From assembly GCA_902800345.1 (NCBI GenBank), contig CADCDO010000043.1:1-48566 (forward strand): a stretch of DNA of 48,566 nt, given 5' to 3'. This document shows, piece by piece, positions 8,861-17,937 of this stretch. The position numbers and the translations under genes are program-made. Within the stretch, counting starts at the first letter, position 1. The number at the start of each line of letters is the position of its first letter. Under the pieces are notes generated by a model. It had not been told where the DNA came from and made no database searches. It saw nothing but the letters and a program-made list of their open reading frames with translations. The DNA is from Fibrobacter succinogenes. Its GTDB lineage: Bacteria > Fibrobacterota > Fibrobacteria > Fibrobacterales > Fibrobacteraceae.

Positions 8861-9643
8861 ATGGACGAAATTCTGAAAGTTGACCATTTGAAGGCGAGCT
8901 ACGGCAGCGAAACCATCCTGAAGGACGTTTCTTTTGGCGTGCGCAAAGGCGAAATCCGCATGGTGCTCGGAAGCTCCGGCTGCGGTAAATCGACGCTATT
9001 GAACAACGTGCTCAAGTTCATCAAGTCGGACGAAGGCACGATTACGTACTTCGGAAAATCATTCGGTCCCAAGGAAGGTCTCGACAGCGAGACGCGCATG
9101 CGTACCGGCGTACTTTTTCAAAGCGGCGCTTTGCTTGCAGACTTGACCGTTGCCGAAAACGCGATGTTGCCCCTCAAGCGCAGTATGCCCTACATGCCCA
9201 AGAGCCAGATGGAAGCGATTGTTGCAGACCGTCTCGAAAAAGTGCACCTGCTCCACGCGTTCCACAAGTTCCCCGGCGAAATCTCCGGCGGTATGAAAAA
9301 GCGTGCGGCGCTTGCCCGTGCGATTGCGCTCAAACCGGAACTCTTGTTCTGCGACGAACCTTCGACAGGCCTTGACCCGGTGACCGCCCGTTCGCTCGAC
9401 GAACTGCTCCTTGAACTGCGCGACACGCTCAAAGTTTCGATGGTCATCGTGAGCCACGAACTCGAAAGCATCAAGATTGTCTGCGACCGATTTGTTTATC
9501 TCAAGGACGGTTACGTTCTGAAAGACGCAACTTTGAAAGAAGGCATGGAATCCGACGATCCCGTCCTTCGGCATTTTTTCAACAGGCAGTGCCCCAAAGA
9601 AAACAATGCTACTGATTTTTATAACTTTGAATTTATAGATTGA
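8861..9643 (+). CDS. mlaF: MlaF-family ABC transporter ATP-binding protein
   Basis: This 260-residue cytoplasmic ATPase powers the MCE transporter. It has the Walker A motif GSSGCGKST (residues 37-45), Q-loop Gln87, signature SGGM at 142-145, Walker B LLFCDE with Asp165 and Glu166, and the H-loop in VIVSHE. SGGMKKR instead of the common SGGQ is typical of MlaF-type proteins. It sits 8 bases after the permease and 12 bases before the MCE gene, so co-transcription is very likely. Length is normal for the family. The final 25 or so residues form a short tail beyond the ABC fold. Confidence 0.92.
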   Translation: MDEILKVDHLKASYGSETILKDVSFGVRKGEIRMVLGSSGCGKSTLLNNVLKFIKSDEGTITYFGKSFGPKEGLDSETRMRTGVLFQSGALLADLTVAENAMLPLKRSMPYMPKSQMEAIVADRLEKVHLLHAFHKFPGEISGGMKKRAALARAIALKPELLFCDEPSTGLDPVTARSLDELLLELRDTLKVSMVIVSHELESIKIVCDRFVYLKDGYVLKDATLKEGMESDDPVLRHFFNRQCPKENNATDFYNFEFID

Positions 9644-9655
9644 GTTGGAGATATA

Positions 9656-10579
9656 ATGGAAACCACCCGATCAGAAAGAATAAAACTAGGCGCATTCATG
9701 CTCTTTTGCGGAGTGCTTATTTGCGTGTTCCTAGGTTATGTACTTAAGCGCTATTTGAGCGAGCAATTCGACAACTACTACACCATTTTCGACACGGACG
9801 TGAACGGGCTTTTTGTCGATGCGAAGGTGAAGTTGAACGGTATTTCCGTCGGTAGCGTCACAAGCATTACAATCAACGAAAAAGACTTGAACCAAGTCGT
9901 CGTCGCGTTCAAGGTGCAACGCGGCACACCGATCAAGGTCGGCACACGCGCCGGCATGACGGCAGGCATGAACCTCACCGGCGAAAAGCAGGTCATCCTT
10001 TCGGGCGGAAACTACAACGAACCCAACGTTCCCGAAGGCGGGCTCGTGCCGGCGGCCACATCGATGTTCGACCAGATTACAGGCCAGGTGGGCGATCTCT
10101 TCGGTAAGGTTTCCCCGATTGTCGATGGACTCAACCGATTGCTCTCCGAAGAAAACGCCGAAGCGCTCTCCCGCAGCATCAAGAATTTCGAAAAGACGAC
10201 GGAAAACCTGAGCAAGCTAACGGAAGATTTGAGGAAACCGCTCAACACGATGAGCAAGTCCGCCGCCTCGATGCAAAAGATTCTTGCAGAAATCGAAGAG
10301 GCGAAGCTCGCCGCCAAGGCCGACGCGAGCATCACGACGCTCAAGGAAAAACTCGACGCCATCGATACGAAGGGCCTGAACGACAACCTGATGCAAACCG
10401 CGGAATCGATGAACAAGCTCACGCAGCGTGTTGACGCGATGGTCTACAAGAACGAAGACCAGGTGGGCAATGCCGTGGAAGAACTCAACACGATTCTTGA
10501 AAACCTCGAAGAATTTACCCAGAAGATTAAGAACAACCCGTCCGTACTCATCCGCTCCGAAGGCAAGAACGGTCGATAA
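9656..10579 (+). CDS. mlaD: MCE/MlaD-family membrane-anchored lipid-transfer protein
   Basis: This 307-residue protein has one N-terminal transmembrane helix (residues about 12-30). It is followed by a single MCE domain (about 40-118, with FDTDVNGLFVDAKVKLNGI and GSVTSI). The remainder, about 130-300, is predicted to be largely helical, rich in charged residues and Leu/Ile, and may form a coiled coil or tunnel. In MlaD-type systems a hexamer binds the permease on the periplasmic side and passes lipids. It starts at ATG 9656 behind a weak GGAG. The long helical tail is longer than in E. coli MlaD and closer to the architecture of longer MCE proteins. It is followed after 12 bases by the lipoprotein gene. 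Confidence 0.9.
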   Translation: METTRSERIKLGAFMLFCGVLICVFLGYVLKRYLSEQFDNYYTIFDTDVNGLFVDAKVKLNGISVGSVTSITINEKDLNQVVVAFKVQRGTPIKVGTRAGMTAGMNLTGEKQVILSGGNYNEPNVPEGGLVPAATSMFDQITGQVGDLFGKVSPIVDGLNRLLSEENAEALSRSIKNFEKTTENLSKLTEDLRKPLNTMSKSAASMQKILAEIEEAKLAAKADASITTLKEKLDAIDTKGLNDNLMQTAESMNKLTQRVDAMVYKNEDQVGNAVEELNTILENLEEFTQKIKNNPSVLIRSEGKNGR

Positions 10580-10591
10580 AAAGGAGAAATC

Positions 10592-11194
10592 ATGCGTATT
10601 CTTAAAGCAAATCGTTTGTTGGCAGTCGCCGCACTCCTTTCCGTTTTCACACTCACGGGTTGCCTCGGCGGTTCGACGGAACCTTCCCGCTATTACACAG
10701 TCTCCGCGGAATCCATCTCGGTGGCCGGGACCGCCAGCGATGCCCGCGTGCACGTCAAGAAATTTACGATTGACCCAGCCTACCAGCGCAGCAACATCGT
10801 CTATCGCGAATCGCCGTACGACTTCATGTTCTACGATCTGGATCTCTGGGCAACGCGCCCGGAACAGATGCTCACGCAGGTCGCAGGTGAATACCTGGTC
10901 AAGAGCAACCTCTTCAAGTCCGTGGATTTAAAGCCGATGGGCAAGCCGGACTTTGAATTGCTCGGCAACGTGGATGCGATTGAAGAAATCGACGAAGGCA
11001 GTTCACAGTACGCCCACCTCGCCTTGCAGCTCACATTCCGCAAGACAAGCGAAGACTCCCCGTTATGGGAAAAACGATACGACGAACGTGCAAGCATGAA
11101 TAAACGCGATGCACACTCCGCTGCCGAAGCACTCTCGAAGCTCTATGCAAGGTTCATGCAGGACGCACTCGAAAATATCGCAAGAGTGAAATAG
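10592..11194 (+). CDS. ABC-type transport auxiliary lipoprotein (PqiC-like)
   Basis: This 200-residue lipoprotein has a signal peptide ending in the lipobox LTGC with Cys24. After it comes the SRYYTV motif typical of the PqiC/YmbA-type auxiliary lipoprotein family. Such lipoproteins sit in the outer membrane and accept or guide lipids from the MCE tunnel. It starts at ATG 10592 behind AAGGAG. It is the last gene of the four-gene operon, and the stop is followed by a small GC-rich hairpin. Family placement rests on the N-terminal motif, size and operon context. Confidence 0.82.
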   Translation: MRILKANRLLAVAALLSVFTLTGCLGGSTEPSRYYTVSAESISVAGTASDARVHVKKFTIDPAYQRSNIVYRESPYDFMFYDLDLWATRPEQMLTQVAGEYLVKSNLFKSVDLKPMGKPDFELLGNVDAIEEIDEGSSQYAHLALQLTFRKTSEDSPLWEKRYDERASMNKRDAHSAAEALSKLYARFMQDALENIARVK

Positions 11195-11204
11195 GTATGG
11201 GCAC

Positions 11205-11221
11205 GGGCCTTACGGCCCTTT
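11205..11221 (+). terminator. Weak hairpin after the Mla operon
   Basis: GGGCC and GGCCC pair around a four-base loop and are followed by TTT. It lies 10 bases after the operon stop. The same hairpin with a short flank recurs at about 17170-17190, so it may be part of an intergenic repeat rather than a dedicated terminator. Confidence 0.4.
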
Positions 11222-11293
11222 GATGTATGAGGAATGGGGTTTAGTTGGTAGAACTTAGGGACGTCATCCTGAGGGGTGCCCGTTTTTTAATAC

Positions 11294-11331
11294 AAAAAAA
11301 AGACCCCGGAACTGAAAAAGTCACCGGGGTC
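11294..11331 (-). terminator. Intrinsic terminator of the phoB-phoR-Na/Pi operon
   Basis: GACCCCGG (11302-11309) pairs perfectly with CCGGGGTC (11324-11331). On the minus strand the stem is followed by eight T. It lies just after the end of the cotransporter gene at 11348. Confidence 0.85.
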
Positions 11332-11347
11332 GCAAAATCATAAAGTA

Positions 11348-13005
11348 CTACATCGAAAGTCTTCTGTTCACGTGGGCTTCAACCACGTTCACGATGTAGT
11401 CACCGAGTTTTTCGCAGTCGTTCACTATGTCCATGTAGTGCACTCCTATCTGGTAGCTGTAACGCTGTGCGTTCAAGTCGTTCACGTTGAGCTCCTTGAG
11501 TAACTTGCGATAATCGTTGATTTCGTATTCCAGCGAAAGGACCGTTGCATCCGGTCGCAGAACTTCATCATGCAATCGATACGAGTGTACTGCTCTTCGG
11601 TATAATCTTCGCCGCACTTGAACTTGCGATTGAGAACGCGGGCCATGTTATAGCAGGCGTCGCCAATACTCTCGATTTCGGAAATTTCCTTGAGCATGCA
11701 CTGCAGTTTAGTCTTACTTTCGGGGCTTAGGCGGCCTTCGCTTACCTTGTTCAGGTATTCACCGATTTCCATTTCCAGCTTGTCGCTGATACCCTCGTAT
11801 TTTTCGATGCGTGCAAAGAGTTTCGCGAACTCACCCTCGTCCTTAAGCTTTACAAGTTCGGGCACAAAGCGGAACATTTTGAGCGTACGTTCGGCGAACA
11901 GGTTGATTTCCTTGCGGGCCTCGAACAACGAGAGTTCCGCAGTGCTCATGAGGCCACCGCGAATAAACTTGATGCTGAAATCTTCGCCATCTTCCTTTTC
12001 TTTGATAATCTTACAGATAAGCTTTTCCATCGGCTTGATGAACCAGATAAGGAGCATCACGTTACAAAGGTTGAATGCCGTATGGAACCCGGAAAGGGCG
12101 TATGTCACACGGACACTCGCATGGGCAATTTCTTCTTCTGTTTGCGGAACAAAGTTCGGGTCGAAACCCACCACATGGCAAACCATGTTCACAAAGGGGT
12201 GGAATATGATAAGCACCCACACCACGCCGAACACGTTGAAGAGCATGTGCGCCAATGCCGCACGACGCGCCTGCGTACTCGCCGAGAGCGCGGCCAAATT
12301 CGACGTGACCGTAGTACCGATGTTTTCGCCCATCACAAGCGCGATACCCTGATAAATCGGGAGTACGCCGCTAGAGCAGAGAATCAAGGTAATCGCCATA
12401 ATGGCCGCAGAAGACTGCACGCACATCGTAAGTATTCCTCCCAGCAAGAGGAACAAGAGCGTACTGAAGATACCCCAGCCACCCGTCGATGAGAAAAAGT
12501 CGATTATCGCTTGGTTATGCGAAAGGTCCATCGCCACAGCATTCTCGCGTAGCGTCGTAAGTCCAAGGAACATGAACGCAAATCCGAACACGAATTCGCC
12601 GAAGCTTTTCACGCTACTTTTATGCACGTAGGAGAGTGCAATTCCAAGTCCAAAAAAAGGCCACACGAAACTGCTCATGTTAAACTGGAAACCGAATATC
12701 GACATAATCCACGCCGTCGCGGTGGTACCGATGTTCGCACCCATAATCACCGGGATGGCCTGCTTGAGCGTGAGTAGCCCCGCATTCACGAAGCTAACCG
12801 TCATCACGGTTGTCGCCGTCGAGGACTGCACGGCAGCGGTAACGAACGTACCCGTCAAAAGCCCGCCCACACGGTGTTTGGTCATGGTGCCAAGGACTGC
12901 GCGGAGGTGTCCGCCGGTGAGTTTCTGCAAGCCTTCACTCATCGTCTTCATGCCGAACATGAGAAGAGCGAGGCAACCGATCATTTTTAAAACTGCAAGA
13001 ATCAT
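11348..13005 (-). pseudogene. Na/Pi-cotransporter family protein, copy 1, frameshifted in its PhoU-like domain
   Basis: The gene encodes a Na/Pi cotransporter of the NptA/PF02690 type, with two transmembrane repeats each carrying the QSS motif (QSSTATTVMTV and QSSAAIMAIT). A PhoU-like helical C-terminal domain follows. The frame from ATG 13005 runs into foreign residues after MMKFCD and stops at 11482. The correct ending (EINDYRKLLKE, then VHYMDIVNDCEKLGDYIVNVVEAH) continues in the -1 frame to 11348. Comparison with the intact paralog at 15260-16966 shows exactly 46 missing bases at about 11550-11556. The membrane part is complete, so a shortened protein might still transport. The start overlaps the histidine kinase stop by four bases, placing it in the phosphate regulon. 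The deletion may be a sequence error. Confidence 0.88.
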
Positions 13006-14393
13006 AGAACCTTATTCGTATTTAAAAAGGGTGAAAAATCAATCCTGATTTCGGTGCCGAAACCGACGGTCGAATTCAGGTGAACAGCCGCATGGAGGAC
13101 TTCTGCGATGTGTTTCACGATTGCAAGCCCGAGTCCCGTTCCTCCGGTTTCCTTGGAGCGGCTCTTATCGACACGATAGAACCGTTCAAAGACGCGGGAC
13201 TGGCATTCCTCCGGAATTCCAATTCCGGTATCCTTCACGACAACGGCATTCGGCTTCACGAGCACGACCACCTTGCCGCCCTGTTCCGTATAGCGGACAG
13301 CGTTATCCACTAAGTTGAAAATCATCTCGTAGAGCAGTTTCGAGTTTCCAAGGATTTCTGCGGAAGTGTCGCCGTCCAGCGAAAGCTGGATGGACTTTTT
13401 GTTTGCGTTCAGGCAGAGATCCTCGATGCAACTATGCGCTACGTTCCAAAGGTTGACTTTTTCGCTTAAATCAAACGGCTCGCCTTCCGGGTTGTCCAGC
13501 CTCGAAAGCGTAATAATATCATTTGCAATGGATTGCAAGCGGAGCGCTTCCTTGTGGATTTTCCCCGCAAAGACCTTGACATCTTCGGGCTTCGCCAAGC
13601 CACTTTCAATAAGTTCCGCATAGCCTGAAATGGACGTCAGCGGTGTTTTCAGTTCGTGCGAGGCATTGGCCGTAAATTCATTTTTCAGATGCGAAATTTT
13701 CTGTTTCTCGTTCGAGAGCTGTTCAATCGTCAATTGCAGTTCGAGGTCCTGCTTGCGGATGGTGTTGACGAGAGGCGCGATTTCCTTATAGACGTTCTCT
13801 ATGCTCATCCATTCGGGCGTTCCCAACTGATCCACCAACTTTTGGAGCGGGCTGATGAAGGCTCGACTTAGTCCAATCGCAATCAGAATCGACGCAGTGA
13901 CAATAGCCGCCAGCAAGACGATAAGATACGGGATGGTCTTAGAAAAGACCTGCTGCAGATTCGCCTGGCGCATTCCAAGGCGCAAAACCTTACCATCCCC
14001 CAGCCGTTTGGCAAAGTAGAACACCTTCGCCTGCAAGGTTGAAGAATAACGGAGGTCTTCGCCGACGCCTTTCTCAAAAGCGTCTATGACCTCTTCGCGG
14101 TCGTTGTGGTTTTCCATCTTGACCGCTTCGGCGTCGCTGTCGTAGAGAATTCCACCTTTCGGGTCAATGAGCGTAATGCGGAGGTCCTTGCTTGCATACC
14201 GGGATAATTTCTGGGGTTCGTCTCCAAGGGCTTCGTTAGTATAGGCCACTTCAATCAGCCGTAAGTTCTCTCGCAGCTGACTCTTGAGCTGGTCAGTCAT
14301 TTCACCTTCGAAAACACGCACCGTAAAAAATACAGCAAACAAAGCGGCAATCACGCCCATGTAAATCAAGCTGTATCGTAAACGGTCTTTCAT
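13002..14393 (-). CDS. phoR: PhoR-type sensor histidine kinase
   Basis: This 463-residue membrane kinase has a transmembrane helix at about 8-27 and a periplasmic sensor of about 120 residues. A second helix lies at about 153-178 and leads into a linker. The HisKA domain carries the phosphorylated His246 (ASHELKTPL). The HATPase domain has the N box (NLVDNAVRY, Asn364), G1 box (DTGIGIP, from Asp388) and G2 box (GTGLGLAIVKH). It overlaps the response regulator by four bases upstream and the Na/Pi gene by four bases downstream, so all three are translationally coupled. Phosphate sensing is inferred from its two Na/Pi neighbours and its PhoR-like layout; a PAS domain is not evident. Confidence 0.88.
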   Translation of the reverse strand: MKDRLRYSLIYMGVIAALFAVFFTVRVFEGEMTDQLKSQLRENLRLIEVAYTNEALGDEPQKLSRYASKDLRITLIDPKGGILYDSDAEAVKMENHNDREEVIDAFEKGVGEDLRYSSTLQAKVFYFAKRLGDGKVLRLGMRQANLQQVFSKTIPYLIVLLAAIVTASILIAIGLSRAFISPLQKLVDQLGTPEWMSIENVYKEIAPLVNTIRKQDLELQLTIEQLSNEKQKISHLKNEFTANASHELKTPLTSISGYAELIESGLAKPEDVKVFAGKIHKEALRLQSIANDIITLSRLDNPEGEPFDLSEKVNLWNVAHSCIEDLCLNANKKSIQLSLDGDTSAEILGNSKLLYEMIFNLVDNAVRYTEQGGKVVVLVKPNAVVVKDTGIGIPEECQSRVFERFYRVDKSRSKETGGTGLGLAIVKHIAEVLHAAVHLNSTVGFGTEIRIDFSPFLNTNKVL

Positions 14394-15067
14394 TGAGCCT
14401 TGTACCCGACATTGCGAACCGTCTGGATGATGGAACCCTGCTCACCCAATTTCTGCCGGAGCGTTTTGACATGCATATCGACAGTCCGCGTATCCATTTT
14501 AAAATCAATGCCCCATATTTTTTCCAGAATCTGTTGCCTAGAATAGACAAGCCCCGGATGCGACAAGAAAAGTTTCAAAAGTTCGTATTCCTTGTAGGTC
14601 AGCTCCACATTGTCGCCACCAACGGTAACGGTGTGCTTCGCTTCATCGAGAAATACTCCCCCGAGAGATAACGTTTTCTGCTCTTCGGCATCGGTATTCA
14701 ATCGGCCCGAACGACGGAGCAACGCCTTGACGCGAGAGATAAATTCCAAAATGCCGAAAGGTTTCGCAATATAGTCATCCGCTCCCGAGTCGAGCCCTTT
14801 GACTTTATCTAACTCGGAACCTTTGGCCGTAAGCATGATGACGGCAACGTTTTTGGTAATTTCCTGTGCGCGAAGACGCCTTAAAATGCTAAGGCCATCT
14901 TCGCCCGGCAACATGATATCGAGAATGAACAAATCCGGCACGCAAGACTTAACCGCTTCATCCAGGCTTTTCCCGCAATCAAAAGCGTTGACTTCGAAAC
15001 CGCTGCTCTTGAGCGCATAGGTTTCCATTTCGCGGATTTCGGAATTGTCTTCTACGATGTAAATCAT
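14390..15067 (-). CDS. phoB: PhoB/OmpR-type response regulator
   Basis: This 225-residue regulator has a receiver domain with acidic residues Glu6-Asp7, phospho-acceptor Asp50 (FILDIMLPGEDG), Thr80 and Lys102 (AKPFG). A winged-helix DNA-binding domain covers about 130-225 (LTYKEYELLKLFLSHPG, VDMHVKTLRQKLG). It heads the operon with the kinase and the first Na/Pi transporter. The 190-base gap upstream holds three TTTACA direct repeats that could be its own binding site. The exact regulon is inferred from neighbours. Confidence 0.9.
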   Translation of the reverse strand: MIYIVEDNSEIREMETYALKSSGFEVNAFDCGKSLDEAVKSCVPDLFILDIMLPGEDGLSILRRLRAQEITKNVAVIMLTAKGSELDKVKGLDSGADDYIAKPFGILEFISRVKALLRRSGRLNTDAEEQKTLSLGGVFLDEAKHTVTVGGDNVELTYKEYELLKLFLSHPGLVYSRQQILEKIWGIDFKMDTRTVDMHVKTLRQKLGEQGSIIQTVRNVGYKAQ

Positions 15068-15156
15068 GTTTAAAATTTACGAATTTACGCAACATTAAAA
15101 TAAAAAGACCCTCTAATTATTTCAATGCCTAAAACAAAGGCTTCGCAAAGGTTTTA

Positions 15157-15180
15157 TTTACACTTTACACAAATTTTACA
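15157..15180. promoter_or_regulatory. Candidate Pho-box-like TTTACA repeats upstream of phoB
   Basis: TTTACA occurs at 15157-15162, 15164-15169 and 15175-15180; the last two are 11 bases apart, one helical turn. Direct repeats of TT(A/C/T)ACA with 11-base spacing are the known PhoP site in Bacillus, and PhoB-type regulators generally bind 11-base direct repeats. A similar pair with one mismatch (complement of GTAAA at 17052 and 17063, again 11 bases apart) lies upstream of the second Na/Pi gene. The match is suggestive, but the region is AT-rich. Confidence 0.4.
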
Positions 15181-15195
15181 AAAACATAAGACAAA

Positions 15196-15217
15196 GCCCC
15201 AGCTCAATGACCGGGGC
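15196..15217 (-). terminator. Hairpin after the second Na/Pi gene
   Basis: GCCCC (15196-15200) pairs with GGGGC (15213-15217), and on the minus strand it is followed by TTTGTCTT. It lies 43 bases after the stop of the cotransporter at 15260. The T tract is interrupted, so efficiency is uncertain. Confidence 0.6.
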
Positions 15218-15259
15218 ATCTAACGCAAAGCCTCAAAAGACTTGCACTTTTTCAGCATT

Positions 15260-16966
15260 TTACACCAGAAATCTCCTGTTCGCATGGGCTTCGACCACAT
15301 TCACCACGTAGTCGCCCAATTTTTCGCAGTCGTTCACCACGTCCATGTAATGCACGCCCATCTGGTAGCTGTACTTCTGGTTTTCGATATCCACGATGTT
15401 CTTCTCTTTCAGGAGCTTGCGATAGTCGTTGATTTCGTTCTCCAGGTTCAGCGTGCGGTTCGCATCCACCTGCTGCGAATCGTCAAGCACAGCAATCATG
15501 TGCACTAGAGCCTTTTCGCACAGCCCCATAATATGCTTGATATGCGCATACTGGTCCTCCGTAAAGTCTTCCTTGCTGCGGAACTTGCGGTTGATGGCGC
15601 GGGCCATGTTATAGCATGAATCGCCAATGCTCTCAATCTCGGAAATTTCGCGGAGCATCGCCTGGATAGTCGTCTTGCTTTCGGGGCTCAAACGGCCTTC
15701 GCTTACTTTATTCAAGTAATTTGCAATTTCGATTTCCATGTTGTCGCTAATGCCTTCGTACTTCTCAATGCGGGCAAACAGTTTCACAAAGTCGTTCTCT
15801 TCCTTCATTTCAAGCAAATTAGGCACGAAGTTGAACATCTTGTGAGTGCGAGTCGCGAACAGGCTTATTTCCTTGCGCGCTTCGAGAAGCGAAAGCTCAG
15901 GAGTCCCCATGAGGCCCGAGCTGATGAAATGCAAACGGGAATCTTCTTCTTCTTCGGAGTTCTTGGGCTTAATCACGCGGCACACGAACTTTTCGATGTA
16001 CTTGATGAACCAAATCTGGATAAACGTATTCGACACGTTGAAAGCCGAATGGAACGTCGCAAGCACCACGGAAATTTTCGCGAGGTTACCAGCATAGCCT
16101 TCGTCGCCCGGGCGAATGCCGAGGTCAAAACCGACCACGTGGCAAACAGCAGCGAGGAACCACTTGAGCACAATCACCACCCAGATAACGCCTATTACGT
16201 TAATCGTAAAGTGAGCAAGCGCCGCACGGCGGGCCTGCGTATTGGCGGAGAGCGCCACGATGTTCGCCGTAATCGTCGTACCGATGTTTTCGCCAAGCAC
16301 GAGCATGATACCCTGGTCGATGTGCAAAACGCCGGTGGAGCAGAGAATCATCGTGATAGCCATGATGGCTGCAGAAGACTGCACACACAACGTAAGCACT
16401 GTACCCATCACGAGGAAGAACAGCGAATTGAAGAAATTCGGGTCGTTGAAGCGAGCGAAGAAGGCGCTAATCGAAGCGTTTGCCGCCGGGTCCTGCACCA
16501 CGCTAAAGCCCGTCTCCTTGAGCGTCGTAAGCCCGAGGAAAAGGAATCCGACACCGAACAGGAACTCGCCCAAGACTCGCTTCTTGTTCATATAAACAAG
16601 TATGATGCCGATGAAGAACGCCGGATAAACGAAGTTCGCGATGTTGAACGAGAACCCGAGGCTCATGATCCATGCGGTCACCGTCGTACCAATATGGGCA
16701 CCGAGGATGATCGAAATCGCCTGCATTAGCGTTAAAAGCCCCGCATTAACAAAAGAGACCGTCATCAATGTGGTGGCGGTCGAACTCTGTACAGAGGCTG
16801 TTACAAACATGCCGGTGAGCATACCTGTAAAACGATTTGTAGTCATGGTGCCAAGCACATGCCGAAGCTGCGGCCCTGCCATCTTTTGCAGCGCCTCACT
16901 CATCGACTTCATGCCGAACATGAGCAGCGCCAAACATCCCAACATTTTTAGAGCCATCCAGGCCAT
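15260..16966 (-). CDS. Na/Pi-cotransporter family protein, copy 2, with PhoU-like domain
   Basis: This 568-residue inner-membrane protein is intact. It has paired transmembrane repeats with QSSTATTLMTVSFVNAGLL and QSSAAIMAITMILCSTGVL, the sodium and phosphate binding signature of PF02690. A C-terminal PhoU-like helical domain covers about 360-568 (EIESIGDSCYNMARAINRKF, VVNDCEKLGDYVVNVVEAHANRR). It imports phosphate with sodium by family knowledge. It lies directly upstream of the phoB-phoR-cotransporter operon, with a hairpin between them, so it probably has its own promoter. It served as the reference for finding the 46-base gap in copy 1. Confidence 0.92.
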   Translation of the reverse strand: MAWMALKMLGCLALLMFGMKSMSEALQKMAGPQLRHVLGTMTTNRFTGMLTGMFVTASVQSSTATTLMTVSFVNAGLLTLMQAISIILGAHIGTTVTAWIMSLGFSFNIANFVYPAFFIGIILVYMNKKRVLGEFLFGVGFLFLGLTTLKETGFSVVQDPAANASISAFFARFNDPNFFNSLFFLVMGTVLTLCVQSSAAIMAITMILCSTGVLHIDQGIMLVLGENIGTTITANIVALSANTQARRAALAHFTINVIGVIWVVIVLKWFLAAVCHVVGFDLGIRPGDEGYAGNLAKISVVLATFHSAFNVSNTFIQIWFIKYIEKFVCRVIKPKNSEEEEDSRLHFISSGLMGTPELSLLEARKEISLFATRTHKMFNFVPNLLEMKEENDFVKLFARIEKYEGISDNMEIEIANYLNKVSEGRLSPESKTTIQAMLREISEIESIGDSCYNMARAINRKFRSKEDFTEDQYAHIKHIMGLCEKALVHMIAVLDDSQQVDANRTLNLENEINDYRKLLKEKNIVDIENQKYSYQMGVHYMDVVNDCEKLGDYVVNVVEAHANRRFLV

Positions 16967-17091
16967 ATAGTATTTACCTCTATTACGCCACTACCGGATC
17001 ATCGTCGCTGCCTTTCAGCTAGTTCGGGCTCATGGCGGTGAATTGTTTATTGTAAAGCTGGCGTAAAATATAGAAAAAGCAAAGTAAAATC

Positions 17092-17133
17092 TTTGCAAAG
17101 AAAAAAAGAAATCCCCGTTCATGTTGAACCGGG
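17092..17133 (-). terminator. Probable intrinsic terminator downstream of ispF
   Basis: On the minus strand a 9-bp stem with one mismatch (CCCGGTTCA and TGAACGGGG, three-base loop, 17113-17133) is followed by a T-rich run. It lies about 265 bases beyond the ispF stop, so it would end a long 3' untranslated region. Confidence 0.6.
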
Positions 17134-17396
17134 AACAACGAAGGAGAGAGAGGTGTGGGGTGTGAGCTCGGGCCTTCGGCCCTTTGGGGTGTGAGGTGTG
17201 AGGTGATTTTCATTACACACTACACACAGCACACAACTTCTCGAGCCTCGTGCCCAGAGCAAAGCGACCTCATAGGAGCTTTAGCTCCGTGCCCATAGCC
17301 CAAAGCGAAGCGACCCCAGAGCAACGCGAAGGATCCAGTGAAATTTAACTGGATTCTTCACATCGCTCCGCTCGTTCAGAATGACGTTTGAAGCAA
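17134..17396. repeat. Intergenic mosaic of short repeats
   Basis: There is no gene here. The stretch is built of short elements that recur elsewhere between genes in this window: a GGGCC/GGCCC hairpin at about 17172-17186, GTGTGAGG runs facing a CACACTACACAC run, GCCCATAGCCCA at about 17291-17302, and GGATCCAGT facing ACTGGATTC at 17331-17355. The last element (CGTTCAGAATGACG) is a variant of the TCAGGATGAC element seen at four other sites. It looks like a graveyard or landing zone of a small genomic repeat family. Confidence 0.55.
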
Positions 17397-17882
17397 TTAA
17401 ATAGAGCGCACCATGGCGATGGCCTGGCTTGCAATGCCCTCGCCGCGACCCGTGAAGCCGAGCTTTTCGGTCGTCGTTCCCTTGATGCCAATCTGCTTCA
17501 CATCGAGGTCGAGCACGCGGGCGATGTTCGCCTTCATAGCATCCTTATGCGGATTCACTTTCGGGTGTTCGCACATCACAATACTATCTATATTCACGAT
17601 TTCGAAACCGGCTTTCTTGACTTCCTCGCCCACCTTGCGCAAAAGTTCCAAACTGTCGGCCCCCTTGAACGCCGGGTCCGAGTCCGGGAAATACGTGCCG
17701 ATGTCACCAAGACCTGCGGCCCCCAGCAGCGCATCGCTGATTGCATGCAACAGAACATCCGCATCGCTATGACCGAGCAAACCTTTCTCATACGGGATAT
17801 CCACACCGCCGATAATGCACTTGCGACCCTCCACCAGCTTGTGAACATCAAAACCAATCCCAGAACGATAGACTTTTTCCAT
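17397..17882 (-). CDS. ispF: 2-C-methyl-D-erythritol 2,4-cyclodiphosphate synthase
   Basis: This 161-residue cytoplasmic enzyme catalyses the cyclisation step of the MEP isoprenoid pathway, releasing CMP. Metal ligands Asp12 and His14 (GIGFDVH) and His46 ([19 protein letters not shown]) are present, together with [11 protein letters not shown] and the C-terminal [15 protein letters not shown]. Length is normal. It starts at ATG 17882 behind AAGGAAA and is transcribed alone. Its product supplies isoprenoids, including the quinone side chain that complex I depends on. Confidence 0.96.
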   Translation of the reverse strand: MEKVYRSGIGFDVHKLVEGRKCIIGGVDIPYEKGLLGHSDADVLLHAISDALLGAAGLGDIGTYFPDSDPAFKGADSLELLRKVGEEVKKAGFEIVNIDSIVMCEHPKVNPHKDAMKANIARVLDLDVKQIGIKGTTTEKLGFTGRGEGIASQAIAMVRSI

Positions 17883-17937
17883 AAGTATTTCCTTTTCGAT
17901 TTCACCAAAAATTTAGATAAAAAGTTATTTTTTTCGC

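Noticed and set aside
11200..11290. A small RNA gene in the gap after the Mla operon
   Set aside because: Only repeat-family pieces and terminators are visible; no promoter.
15842..16729. Open frame of 295 codons opposite the second Na/Pi gene
   Set aside because: Antisense shadow with a biased charged composition.
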